Source: Bradyrhizobium cenepequi
GTDB taxonomy: Bacteria > Pseudomonadota > Alphaproteobacteria > Rhizobiales > Xanthobacteraceae
Reading direction: 5' to 3'
Assembly (NCBI RefSeq): GCF_020329485.1
Contig: NZ_JAGKJI010000046.1
Location: forward strand, 1 to 50,962
Length of the DNA: 50,962 bases
Part shown: piece by piece, positions 17,889-25,544 of the stretch
Position numbering within the stretch: position 1 is the first letter of the stretch
Layout of the letters: the number at the start of each line of letters is the position of its first letter
Translations under genes and position numbers: made by a program
The notes under the pieces: generated by a model
Seen by the model: only the letters and a program-made list of their open reading frames with translations
Databases searched by the model: none
Told to the model about the DNA's origin: nothing

Positions 17889-19337
17889 CTACGCGGTACC
17901 GGCGGCGCGGAATTGCGCACTCGCGCGCTGCAGGTTTTGCGGCATGCTGATCAACAGCAGCTTGCGGTCGGTGACCGCATTGTGGAATTGCTCGAGCGCG
18001 ATGCTGAAGGCGGTCAGCGTGCCTTGCTCGATGGTGCCGTGCTCGAAACAGGTCAGCGCATCGCGCAGGATGTTGTCGGCTTCCGCCTGCATCTGGTCGA
18101 GCTCTTCCATCGAATCGCTATGGCGCGCGGCGGCGAGCATGTCGAGCAGCCGGTCGCGTTGCGACGTGTTGATGCCGCGTTCGTCCTTTTTCAGGTAACC
18201 GGCAAACCAGGCGCCGGCTGAACCCATCGCCGACGCCAGCATCAGCCCCCACCAGATGTAATCGCTGTAGCGGTCGAGGAAGGTCTTCTCGTCGCCATCG
18301 ACGAACGCCGCGGCGCCCGGATGCACGGGAATCGTGGCGTCCTTGTCGGTGTCCGGAGTCTCGATCCTGCCGGCCGGCGGGAAATCGTTCTTCAGCGACT
18401 GCCGGACCGAGAACAGCTGCCGGGTGAACATGGCGATAGTGGATTCGGAAATGCCCCTGCGCGCCACGATGTGGTGCGAGAAGCTGATGGTCTTGACCTC
18501 TTCCCCAGGGCGGTCGGCGCCGCCGAGCGAGCCAGCAGGGATTTCTGCGGCCTCATAGGCGGGGTGGTTTTGCGCGATCGCTTCCGCAGCGTCGATGGCG
18601 AGGAAAGTCGGCGTGCCGCCATCGCGGCTCGAGGCCGCAATCGCCTCGGTGGTGATCTTGCTGTTGACGGGACCGGCGGCGAGATAGGCATCGGCCCTTT
18701 GGTTCTTGATCGCCTCGACCGCTTCATTGGCGGGAAACTGTATGATCTCCACCTTGGCGGGGTCGATGCCATATTGCTGCAGGATCACCTTCAAGAGGTT
18801 GACGTTGGCCGGCGTGCGGCCGACGACGCCGACGCGGTGGTCGGCGAGCTGCGCGATCTTCGTGATCTTTGGCGCGGCCTTCTTGCCTCTGGCTTTGCCC
18901 TGCGGCGGCACCCAGATCGTCACGACATTCTTGCGCAGCGTCGCCACGGCCTGCGCATTCTTCGGCACGTCAAGATCGCCGCGGATGATGGCGAGGTCGG
19001 TCTTGCCATCGGCCAATGCCTCGGCGCTGGCGACCGCGCCGTCGGTCTGCATCAGGCGCAGCCGGATTTGGCCGTTGCCCTGGCTGAAGGCCTGGGTCAG
19101 CGCCTGAACGACCTTGAGGTCGTCGCTGTTGGCCGGGCCGACTGCGATCCTGAGATTCACCGGCCGCATGGCGAAATAGTAGCCGGCAGCCAGTGTGCCA
19201 ACGATGGCGAGCACGCCGGCAATCATCACGAAACTCAGCCGTCGCCGCGCCGAACGCGGCGCGGGCGAAGTTGGAGCAGCGACGAAGTCGGGCTCGGTCA
19301 TCGATCGCGCAAACAGCCTTTCGGAGTTCTGGTTCAT
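17889..19337 (-). CDS. TAXI-family solute-binding protein, membrane-anchored with cytoplasmic tail
   Basis: A 482-residue protein related to the TAXI class of TRAP-transporter binding proteins, which have a periplasmic-binding-protein-type II fold. A membrane helix at ~34-56 is followed by the binding domain (LRIAVGPANSDD at its start, then AIIRGDLDVPKNAQ, and VGVVGRTPANVNLLKVIL). A second helix lies at ~358-380 (YIWWGLMLASAMGSAGAWF), and a ~100-residue acidic helical tail follows, predicted cytoplasmic. Normal TAXI proteins are about 320 residues, secreted and free. No TRAP membrane subunits are nearby, so a sensor or regulatory role is more likely than transport; that is inference. Confidence 0.82.
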   Translation of the reverse strand: MNQNSERLFARSMTEPDFVAAPTSPAPRSARRRLSFVMIAGVLAIVGTLAAGYYFAMRPVNLRIAVGPANSDDLKVVQALTQAFSQGNGQIRLRLMQTDGAVASAEALADGKTDLAIIRGDLDVPKNAQAVATLRKNVVTIWVPPQGKARGKKAAPKITKIAQLADHRVGVVGRTPANVNLLKVILQQYGIDPAKVEIIQFPANEAVEAIKNQRADAYLAAGPVNSKITTEAIAASSRDGGTPTFLAIDAAEAIAQNHPAYEAAEIPAGSLGGADRPGEEVKTISFSHHIVARRGISESTIAMFTRQLFSVRQSLKNDFPPAGRIETPDTDKDATIPVHPGAAAFVDGDEKTFLDRYSDYIWWGLMLASAMGSAGAWFAGYLKKDERGINTSQRDRLLDMLAAARHSDSMEELDQMQAEADNILRDALTCFEHGTIEQGTLTAFSIALEQFHNAVTDRKLLLISMPQNLQRASAQFRAAGTA

Positions 19338-19509
19338 CCTGCCGACGCGTTTACAGTTCCCATTGTAACAAAATTTCGGCAGCGGCGAGGTTACAATCCC
19401 GTCATGGTTAGCAGCGGCGATAGGACGCGCGGGCCGGCCTCATTGCCAGCCTGGATCCCGCTGGTGGCCGCCCGTGTTAGGGTGTGGGCGAGTGAGATGG
19501 AGATCTATC

Positions 19510-19809
19510 ATGGCGGAGCGGTTGTCGGCGGATGCACGGAAATCGGCGCTGAAGGAACTGTCCGGCTGGTCCGAGGTGCCGGGACGCGAGGCGATCGCCA
19601 AGACCTTCGCGTTCAGGGATTTCAACCAGGCCTTCGGCTTTATGACGCGCGTCGCGCTGGTCGCGGAGAAGCGCGACCATCACCCGGAATGGAAGAACGT
19701 CTACAAGACGGTCGAGGTGGTGCTTGCAACCCATGACGCCGGAGGCGTCACGGCGCGCGACATCGAACTGGCCAAGGCGATGGAGGCGATCGCCAAGCAG
19801 GCTGGCTAA
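19510..19809 (+). CDS. phhB: 4a-hydroxytetrahydrobiopterin dehydratase
   Basis: A 99-residue pterin-4a-carbinolamine dehydratase. It dehydrates the 4a-hydroxy-pterin left after aromatic amino-acid hydroxylation, so the cofactor can be recycled. The family signature is clear: RDHHPEWKNVYKTVEVVLAT followed by HDAGGVTARDIELAKAME, with the active-site histidines. ATG 19510 was chosen because GGAG precedes it and the family begins at MAERLSAD. No phenylalanine hydroxylase gene lies in the window, so either it is elsewhere or the protein has another pterin or regulatory role. It is divergent from the TAXI-protein gene. Confidence 0.93.
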   Translation: MAERLSADARKSALKELSGWSEVPGREAIAKTFAFRDFNQAFGFMTRVALVAEKRDHHPEWKNVYKTVEVVLATHDAGGVTARDIELAKAMEAIAKQAG

Positions 19810-19812
19810 GCT

Positions 19813-19906
19813 GGAGCGTTTTCGAGCGAAGCATGCCCTCGGACTTGATCCGAGGGTGGACACCGGTTCGCGTGAAGAAAACGCCTCAAAACAAGAATCT
19901 AGAGCG
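19813..19906. repeat. Intergenic repeat, family A copy 2, with nested palindrome
   Basis: An opposite-orientation relative of the element at 1953-2054: GGAGCGTTTTCGAGCGAAG, then CCGGTTCGCGTGAAGAAAACGC, given here by its two halves, then CAAAACAAGAATC. It differs by an insertion at 19836-19856, itself a perfect palindrome: CCCTCGGA, loop CTTGA, TCCGAGGG. It also lacks the GGTTCTGATT hairpin end. It sits between phhB and the YkvA-like gene. Confidence 0.65.
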
Positions 19907-20005
19907 CGCCTTGTACGATCTTGCAGGCCGGGATTTGGGTGCCCAACTCTTGTGCGAGGGATCGCGGGGCCGCTCGGCCACGGCGATCTGAGGGAGCTTC
20001 TTCCG

Positions 20006-20395
20006 ATGGCATCATCCGAACACACTGTCGGTTTCGAGCCGGCCGATCGGCTGGCGCAGGACCGCGAGAGCGTGCGACGGCGTTTCTGGATCAAGCTGAA
20101 GCGCGTGGTGGCGAAGCTGCCGTTCGCCGAGGACCTGCTGGCAGCCTATTATTGCGCGTTCGACAAGGAGACGCCGCGCCACGTGCAGGCGTCGCTGCTT
20201 GGCGCCATCGCCTATTTCATCCTGCCGTTCGATTTCATGGCGGACGTGATGCCGATTCTCGGCTTCACCGATGATGCCGCGATCCTGGCGGCCGCGATCC
20301 GCATGGTAGCAAGCCACATCACGCCAGAGCACCGCGAAGCCGCGCGCGCCGCGCTGAAGCGCGGCATCGAGGCGGCCGATGAGGTGCAGAGCTAG
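20006..20395 (+). CDS. YkvA family (DUF1232) protein
   Basis: A 129-residue protein carrying the DUF1232/YkvA signature at residues ~67-104: a hydrophobic stretch GAIAYFILPFDFMADVMPILGFTDDAAIL, given here by its core LPFDFMADVMPILG. The segment is short and amphipathic and may sit on the membrane. The family function is not known. ATG 20006 was chosen because GAGGGAGC lies eight bases upstream; the open frame continues further left but is non-coding repeat sequence. Its TAG stop shares the four bases CTAG (20392-20395) with the TAG stop of the convergent TAXI-protein gene. Confidence 0.85.
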   Translation: MASSEHTVGFEPADRLAQDRESVRRRFWIKLKRVVAKLPFAEDLLAAYYCAFDKETPRHVQASLLGAIAYFILPFDFMADVMPILGFTDDAAILAAAIRMVASHITPEHREAARAALKRGIEAADEVQS

Positions 20396-21567
20396 CGCTT
20401 CTCGCCCGTGCGAATCTGCGCTCGGGCGCTGTTCTCCGCTTCCCATGCCTGGAACTGCTTGAACAACGCTTCCTTCTCGGCGTCCGTGTGCAGCTTGGCT
20501 GCGGCCGGCGATTGCTTCAGGAACTCATCGAATCGGCTGCGCGTCACCGCTTCCACGCTGTGCTTCTCGAGCCATTGCTTGGCCGCCGGCAGCCGGTTCC
20601 AGTCAGGCAGCGGCGCGGCCAGCGAGACTTCCTTCCACTTCGGATGGAACGGCGGCTTCTGGAAGGTCGGGAATTTCGAGAAGAAGGCATCCACGAACAG
20701 CGTCAGCTTGCGCGAGCGGTCCGTGTTCGGCGCCCAATTATAGGCCGCGAGCACGGCCGGAACGGCGATGGTGTCGACGCGCTCCTGATCCGAAATCAGG
20801 TTCGGGTAATCCTTTGAGGTGAGCGTCGCCGGCAGATAGTCGTTCTGCAGCGGCCTGGCGTAGTCTACGGTGACGAGGTGGAAGCGGCCGTCGTTGTTGA
20901 ATGTGCTGACCGATTTGTACGGCTTGCCCCCGGTCACGATCACGGCGTCGATCTCACCGGCTTTCAATTTCTCCATCGCGATGCGCTGCTCGATATAGAC
21001 GAACTTCGCCTTCATCCCGAGCCGCTCGAACACCGTCAGTGCGGTTACGAAGGTGCCGCCATTGGGCAGGTCGACGCTGACGATCCTGCCGTCGAGATCC
21101 TTCAAGCTCTTGATCGTCTTCGGCGCGACGACATGCATCTCCTCGTTATAGAGCTTGGTCACGTAGGTGAACTGCCTCTTGATGTCCTTCGCGAAACCCT
21201 TCCTTTCGAGATAATCCAGCGTGTCGGCGCGGACGATGCCGAGATCGACGCCCTGCAGGAACAGGATGTCGGCGACGCTCTGCACCGAACCGCGCCCGAC
21301 GATCGGCAGTACGCGCAACTTGTTGCCGTCGTCGAGCACGGAAGCGAGATCTGCGCCGAACTGGACATAGGTGCCGCCGATGGTGCCGGTGATCAGCGTC
21401 ACCGTGTTGGCGTTCAGGCTCTGCTTGGTGGCGACCGAGCCGAACTGGAAGATGGCCTTCAGGCTGTCACTGACCTTGGCCGGGTCATATTCGGTTTCCT
21501 CGGCCCGTGCTGTCGGGCCGCAAATCATCATGAGGGCGAATAACGCCACTCCAAACAAGCGTCGCAT
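20392..21567 (-). CDS. TAXI family TRAP transporter solute-binding protein (exported)
   Basis: A 391-residue exported protein with a cleavable signal peptide at residues 1-22 (ending ARA-EE). The binding domain follows the TAXI pattern: TLITGTIGGTYVQFGADLA near residues 57-75, VGRGSVQSVADILFLQGVDLGIVRAD, and MEKLKAGEIDAVIVTGGKP. Such proteins deliver small acids to TRAP permeases, but no permease subunit is encoded in the window, so it is an orphan. The C-terminal ~70 residues go beyond the usual domain. Upstream on the same strand, 38 bases away, is a Sel1-repeat protein, probably in the same transcript. Confidence 0.85.
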   Translation of the reverse strand: MRRLFGVALFALMMICGPTARAEETEYDPAKVSDSLKAIFQFGSVATKQSLNANTVTLITGTIGGTYVQFGADLASVLDDGNKLRVLPIVGRGSVQSVADILFLQGVDLGIVRADTLDYLERKGFAKDIKRQFTYVTKLYNEEMHVVAPKTIKSLKDLDGRIVSVDLPNGGTFVTALTVFERLGMKAKFVYIEQRIAMEKLKAGEIDAVIVTGGKPYKSVSTFNNDGRFHLVTVDYARPLQNDYLPATLTSKDYPNLISDQERVDTIAVPAVLAAYNWAPNTDRSRKLTLFVDAFFSKFPTFQKPPFHPKWKEVSLAAPLPDWNRLPAAKQWLEKHSVEAVTRSRFDEFLKQSPAAAKLHTDAEKEALFKQFQAWEAENSARAQIRTGEKR

Positions 21568-21605
21568 GTGTTTCCCTCAAAAAATGGCTCAGTCGTGAAA
21601 ATGGC

Positions 21606-22475
21606 TCAGTCTTGTATTTGCGTGAGACGCTGCTGGGCGTGCTGCGAGCCAAGCTCGGCCGCGCGGCGGTACCAGATCCGCGCCTGGGCCGGATCGGGCG
21701 TGATCGCGCGCGCATCCTTCGTTCCCAGCACCAGTGGATCGTAAGTCCGCGCGAGCAGTAGCGCAGCGTCGGCTTCCTGCGCATCGGCGGCGCGTTCGAG
21801 CAGCAGCCGTGCTGCAGCGATGTCGCCGATCTCAAGCAGGCCGTTGGCCCGCTTCATGAGGGCGCCGAGTTCGTCGGAATTGAGCCGTCTCGCCGGCGGC
21901 GCAGCGGGAGCGGAGACTGACGCTTGCGGTGCGGCGGACGGTGCGGGTGGAGCGGCAGTTGGCGCTGGCGGAGCGGTAGATGGTGCTGCTGCTAACCGGG
22001 CTACAGCCTGGCCGCCCTTGATCGCTTCCTGATAGGCGGCCGCGATTTGCTCGCGCGACGGCGGACCCGATTTGGCGGCTGGCGGCGCAGGCTCGCTGCC
22101 GGATTGGGGGAGGGCCGCCATGACGGTGCGGGCCTGCACTTGCGAAGTGCCGAGCAGCCAGGTCTTGGCGGTGATGATGATGTCGTGCGTGACATCGAGG
22201 GAAAGCAACGAGACGGCGACCGCTGCAGCGGCAGCGATCAGAAGGCCGCTTGTGAGCAGGGAGCGGCCGAGGGAATGTTCAAGGGAACCTCGCCGGAATT
22301 TCGCTCCGCCGTCCTCGTCGAGAGGGTATGAGAGGAACAGTGGCGCAGGTTCCTCTGTCTCGGCGCCTGCATCTGCGCGATGCGACTGCAGGTAGCGATA
22401 CTCTGCTAATTCAGGATCGTCGAAATCCCCGCCATGCGCCTGTCTCGGCGTGACGCGCGCTGAAATATCCACCAT
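21606..22475 (-). CDS. Sel1/TPR-like repeat membrane protein
   Basis: A 289-residue protein. Residues 1-75 are polar and probably cytoplasmic, one membrane helix lies at ~80-105 (LLIAAAAAVAVSLLSL), and a Pro/Ala-rich linker follows at ~150-210. Helical Sel1-type repeats close the protein (RLLLERAADAQEADAALLLA, then ARIWYRRAAELGSQHAQQRL). Sel1 repeats are protein-binding solenoids. ATG 22475 was chosen over the open frame's upstream limit because GGGAAG lies six bases before it and the earlier residues look non-coding. It probably forms an operon with the TAXI protein downstream, suggesting a scaffold for it. Confidence 0.75.
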   Translation of the reverse strand: MVDISARVTPRQAHGGDFDDPELAEYRYLQSHRADAGAETEEPAPLFLSYPLDEDGGAKFRRGSLEHSLGRSLLTSGLLIAAAAAVAVSLLSLDVTHDIIITAKTWLLGTSQVQARTVMAALPQSGSEPAPPAAKSGPPSREQIAAAYQEAIKGGQAVARLAAAPSTAPPAPTAAPPAPSAAPQASVSAPAAPPARRLNSDELGALMKRANGLLEIGDIAAARLLLERAADAQEADAALLLARTYDPLVLGTKDARAITPDPAQARIWYRRAAELGSQHAQQRLTQIQD

Positions 22476-22844
22476 GTTGACGCTTCCCGTTACACAATAC
22501 GCAACGAATGGGCATCCTGGCTGTTTGTTGGCTTGCTGTTCCCCGAGTGCCCGCTGGCGGAACTTACGCACTGCGATTGAGCCTAAAAAACGGCCTCGAG
22601 CGGCACGAATTGGGACTTTTTTTGGTTCGATTGTGGCAAAAATGCCCAATTCACCGAATTAAAGTAGGCGATTTTGGGAATAAGTTCCGCGTCCCGAACT
22701 GAGACGCCCAGTTGATTCACATAGGTGGGTGAATCCGAGTCACTTAAGTAAGTGCGTGTGACTCGTGAGCCAAACGTGGCACCCGCGCGGTGCCACAATT
22801 CAGGCGCCACAACCCAGCCACAACTAAAACGTGTGCGGTCTTTC
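22476..22844. other. Gene-free stretch with lower GC and inverted repeats
   Basis: This 369-base stretch lies between the start of the Sel1-repeat gene and the stop of the quinone oxidoreductase gene, both on the minus strand. Around 22580-22690 it is clearly richer in A and T than its surroundings, with several A and T runs. Further right it contains the inverted repeats described at 22714-22796. It must hold the promoter of the Sel1-repeat/TAXI operon. No convincing coding frame was found. Confidence 0.5.
22714..22796. repeat. Cluster of three perfect inverted repeats
   Basis: Three perfect stem-loops follow one another. (1) GATTCAC / GTGAATC, 22714-22735, 8-base loop. (2) CGAGTCAC / GTGACTCG, 22736-22765, 14-base loop, which overlaps an alternative stem CACTTA / TAAGTG at 22741-22754. 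(3) GTGGCACC / GGTGCCAC, 22776-22796, loop CGCGC. They start directly after one another in a non-coding stretch. They could be a structured RNA, a multi-part operator, or a transcription end for the quinone oxidoreductase gene. Confidence 0.6.
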
Positions 22845-23819
22845 TCAAGGATGCAGGATCACCTTGCCCATCGCTTTGCGGCCGGCAAGCACCTTCAGTG
22901 CCTCCGCCGTTTGCGACAGCGGGAAGGTGCGGTCGACATGCGAGGAGATCTTCCCTTCCGCGGTCCACTGCACGAGCTTCTGAAGGTTCCTGCGGTTCTT
23001 GTCAGGATTGAGCCGCGTCCATGCGCCCCAGAACACCCCGCGGATATCACAGCCTTTGAGCAGCGCGAGGTTGAGCGGCATCTTCGGAATATCGCCGGCG
23101 GCAAAGCCGATCACCAGAAAACGCCCTTCCCACGCGATGGCGCGGAGCGCGGCTTCGGCATAAGTGCCGCCGACGGGATCGAAGATGATGTCGACACCCT
23201 TGCCATCAGTCAGCGCCTTCAGGCCTTCTTTCAGGTCTTCCTTGGCGTAGTTGAGCGTCAGCTCGGCGCCGTGCTGCCTGGCGAATGCAAGCTTCTCGTC
23301 CGACGAAGCGCAGGCGATCACCTTCAGCCCCATCAGCTTGCCGAGCTCGCAGGCCGCAAGCCCGGTGCCGCCGGCGGCGCCCAGCACGGCCAGCGTCTCG
23401 CCCGGCTTCGGGCTTGCGCGATCTTCCAGCGCGTGCAGCGCGGTGCCGTAGATGATGATGATGCCGGCAGCGCGATCGAAATCGAGATTATCGGGAATCT
23501 TCACGATCGAATTCGCCGGCAGCGTGATCTTCTCGCGCGCGCCGTTGTGGCCGCAGGACGCCACCACGCGATCGCCGACCTTGAGGTCGGTCACGCCTGC
23601 GCCGACGCTCTCGATCACACCGGCGACTTCCGCCGCGGGCGAGAACGGGAACGGCGGCTTGATCTGGTACTTGCCCTGGATCATCAGGATGTCGAAGAAA
23701 TTCAAGGCAGCCGCCTTGATCGCGATCACCGCTTCGCCCGGTCCGGCTACGGGATCGGGCACATCCGCGAGCACGAGATCGTCGGGTTGGCAGTATTCCC
23801 TGCAGAGAATGGCTTTCAT
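22845..23819 (-). CDS. NADPH:quinone oxidoreductase family protein (MDR superfamily)
   Basis: A 324-residue zinc-free medium-chain dehydrogenase/reductase. The N-terminal catalytic fold (DDLVLADVPDPVAGPGEAVI) lacks the cysteine zinc ligands of alcohol dehydrogenases. The Rossmann loop LAVLGAAGGTGLAACELGKL lies at ~145-164, and the signature GADLTLNY-like AELTLNYAKEDL follows. Such enzymes reduce quinones, enones or acyl-CoAs with NADPH. ATG 23819 is preferred; a GTG two codons upstream is possible. The SDR gene at 23909 is divergent, so they share about 90 bases of promoter. Confidence 0.9.
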   Translation of the reverse strand: MKAILCREYCQPDDLVLADVPDPVAGPGEAVIAIKAAALNFFDILMIQGKYQIKPPFPFSPAAEVAGVIESVGAGVTDLKVGDRVVASCGHNGAREKITLPANSIVKIPDNLDFDRAAGIIIIYGTALHALEDRASPKPGETLAVLGAAGGTGLAACELGKLMGLKVIACASSDEKLAFARQHGAELTLNYAKEDLKEGLKALTDGKGVDIIFDPVGGTYAEAALRAIAWEGRFLVIGFAAGDIPKMPLNLALLKGCDIRGVFWGAWTRLNPDKNRRNLQKLVQWTAEGKISSHVDRTFPLSQTAEALKVLAGRKAMGKVILHP

Positions 23820-23908
23820 GGACACACCTGATTTTCGGACGCAGAAAGGCTCCTCGCTTCATGCCGGATTTGAAGCCGGGCGACAATACAATGCGGAGGG
23901 ATCAAACA

Positions 23909-24748
23909 ATGTTTGAAAAGAGCCTGCTGGCACACAAGCGCATTCTCGTCACCGGCGGCGGCTCTGGACTCGGCGCGGCGATGGGGCGACGTTTCGCCGA
24001 GCTTGGCGCCGAATTGATCGTCTGTGGCCGCAGGACGGAATTACTGCAGCAGACGGCGGCGAGCTTGCGCAACGAACTCGGCGCCAAGGTTACGACAATC
24101 ACATGCGACATCCGTGACGGTGCGGCGGTGGATGCGATGATGGACACGATCTGGCGCGAGGCGCCGCTCGATGTGCTCGTCAACAACGCAGCGGCGACCT
24201 TCATCGCGCAGACCGAGCATCTCTCATTCCGTGCCGCAGACGCGATCCTGGCGCCGACACTGCATGGCGCAATGTATTGCACCCTCGCGGCGGGCAGGCG
24301 CTGGATCGAGAGTGCGCATAAAGGCGTCATCCTCTCGATCCTCTCGACCTCGACGATCACCGGGCGCGCCTTCACCGTGCCGTCTGCGATGGCGAAGTCG
24401 GCGGTGCTCGCGATGACGAAGAGCCTTGCGGTGGAATGGGGGCCCAAGGGCATCCGCGCCGTCGCGATCGCACCGGGCGCATTCCCAACGCCGGGCGCGA
24501 CCGGCCAGATCCGCCCCGAGGGCCGTGAGGAGAGCTGGTCGCAGCGCAACCCGCTGGGCCGTCCGGGCGAGCACGACGAACTCGCCAACCTCGCGAGTTT
24601 CCTGATCTCGGACCCGGCCGGCTACATCAATGGCGAGATGGTGGTGCAGGATGGCGGCGCGCATTTGCGCAGCTCCGGGGCGGAGGACCTCCTGCAATGG
24701 ACCGACGCGCAGTGGGAACGACAGCGCGCCTCCCGCGCCAAAGGTTGA
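23909..24748 (+). CDS. SDR family oxidoreductase
   Basis: A 279-residue short-chain dehydrogenase. The cofactor loop TGGGSGLGAAMG is at residues ~14-25, NNAAA in the fourth strand, and the usual Ser region is ILSILSTSTITG. In the active-site helix the expected YxxxK tyrosine is replaced: the segment reads FTVPSAMAKSAVLAMTKS, with Lys but a Ser/Pro where Tyr is usual, as in 2,4-dienoyl-CoA reductase-like SDRs. A role in fatty-acyl-CoA reduction is therefore plausible. ATG 23909 was chosen for the strong GGAGGG eight bases upstream. It is divergent from the quinone oxidoreductase. Confidence 0.85.
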   Translation: MFEKSLLAHKRILVTGGGSGLGAAMGRRFAELGAELIVCGRRTELLQQTAASLRNELGAKVTTITCDIRDGAAVDAMMDTIWREAPLDVLVNNAAATFIAQTEHLSFRAADAILAPTLHGAMYCTLAAGRRWIESAHKGVILSILSTSTITGRAFTVPSAMAKSAVLAMTKSLAVEWGPKGIRAVAIAPGAFPTPGATGQIRPEGREESWSQRNPLGRPGEHDELANLASFLISDPAGYINGEMVVQDGGAHLRSSGAEDLLQWTDAQWERQRASRAKG

Positions 24749-24870
24749 TGCGGCGGAACCGCGCGCTATTCCTCTAACTACCTTCCCAAAAAGGCCTTTT
24801 CCGGCTATTGCATTGCGCCGGGGACGACGCCGGTTGGGCCATCTTCCAGTCACAATGATAGGGGAACCAG

Positions 24871-25479
24871 TTGTCCGTGCGGCAAATACTGACATCTCTG
24901 GTTGCGAGCGCTCTGCTTTGCGGGATGACGCCTCTTGCCTTGGCGCAGAGCGGTTCCCCCAAGGCGGCCACGAAAGGCGCGGCAAAGCCTGCGGCCAAGT
25001 CGGAGGCCGCTGCGGCCGCTGCCGGCGGCGCCGAACCGACGCTGATGGGCCAGTACGGCACCTGGGGCGCCTATACGGCGAGCCCGAATGGCAAGAAGGT
25101 CTGTTTTGTGTTGGCAAAGCCGTCGTCGTCGAAGACCAATCCGCCGAATCGCCCGCGCGATCCGGCCTATGCCTTCGTCTCGACCCGTCCGGCGGAAAAG
25201 GTCGTCAACGAAGTCTCGATCATGATCGGCTACACGCTGAAGCCGGGCTCGGAATCGACGGTCGAGGTCGGCGGCGGGTCGTATGCGATGTACACCCAGG
25301 GCGACGGGCTCTGGATCAAGAACGCCGCGGAGGAAGAGCGCATGGTCGAGGCCATGCGCAAGGCCGCGGACCTGACCGTGAAGGGCGTCTCCGCCAAGGG
25401 CACCGAGACCACGGACACATTCTCGCTCAAAGGCCTGTCGCAGGCGCTGGACCGGCTGGCGCAGGACTGCAAGCGCTAA
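24871..25479 (+). CDS. Invasion-associated locus B (IalB)-family periplasmic protein
   Basis: A 202-residue exported protein. The signal peptide (residues 1-25, ending ALA-Q) is followed by an Ala/Lys-rich linker. The IalB-type domain starts at LMGQYGTWGAYTASPNGKKV and includes CFVLAKPSSS, FVSTRPAEKVVNEVSIMIGY and the closing MRKAADLTVKGVSAKGTETT region. In Bartonella IalB aids erythrocyte invasion; in free-living rhizobia the family is common, with an unknown, probably envelope-related, role. Translation appears to start at TTG 24871, with AGGGGAA six bases before; GTG 24877 is an alternative. rlmN follows after 65 bases and a hairpin. Confidence 0.85.
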   Translation: MSVRQILTSLVASALLCGMTPLALAQSGSPKAATKGAAKPAAKSEAAAAAAGGAEPTLMGQYGTWGAYTASPNGKKVCFVLAKPSSSKTNPPNRPRDPAYAFVSTRPAEKVVNEVSIMIGYTLKPGSESTVEVGGGSYAMYTQGDGLWIKNAAEEERMVEAMRKAADLTVKGVSAKGTETTDTFSLKGLSQALDRLAQDCKR

Positions 25480-25505
25480 CTCGGCTCGAAACACCGGCAT
25501 TTCCT

Positions 25506-25530
25506 GCCTTTCCAGCGGGTGCTGGAAGGC
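25506..25530 (+). terminator. Terminator-like hairpin after the IalB-family gene
   Basis: The stem GCCTT(T)CCAGC pairs with GCTGGAAGGC around loop GGGT, ten pairs with one bulged T, then CTATTTGATG. The T-tract is weak. It lies 26 bases after the IalB-type stop and 14 before rlmN, so it may reduce read-through into rlmN or shape the rlmN leader. Confidence 0.45.
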
Positions 25531-25544
25531 CTATTTGATGCTCC

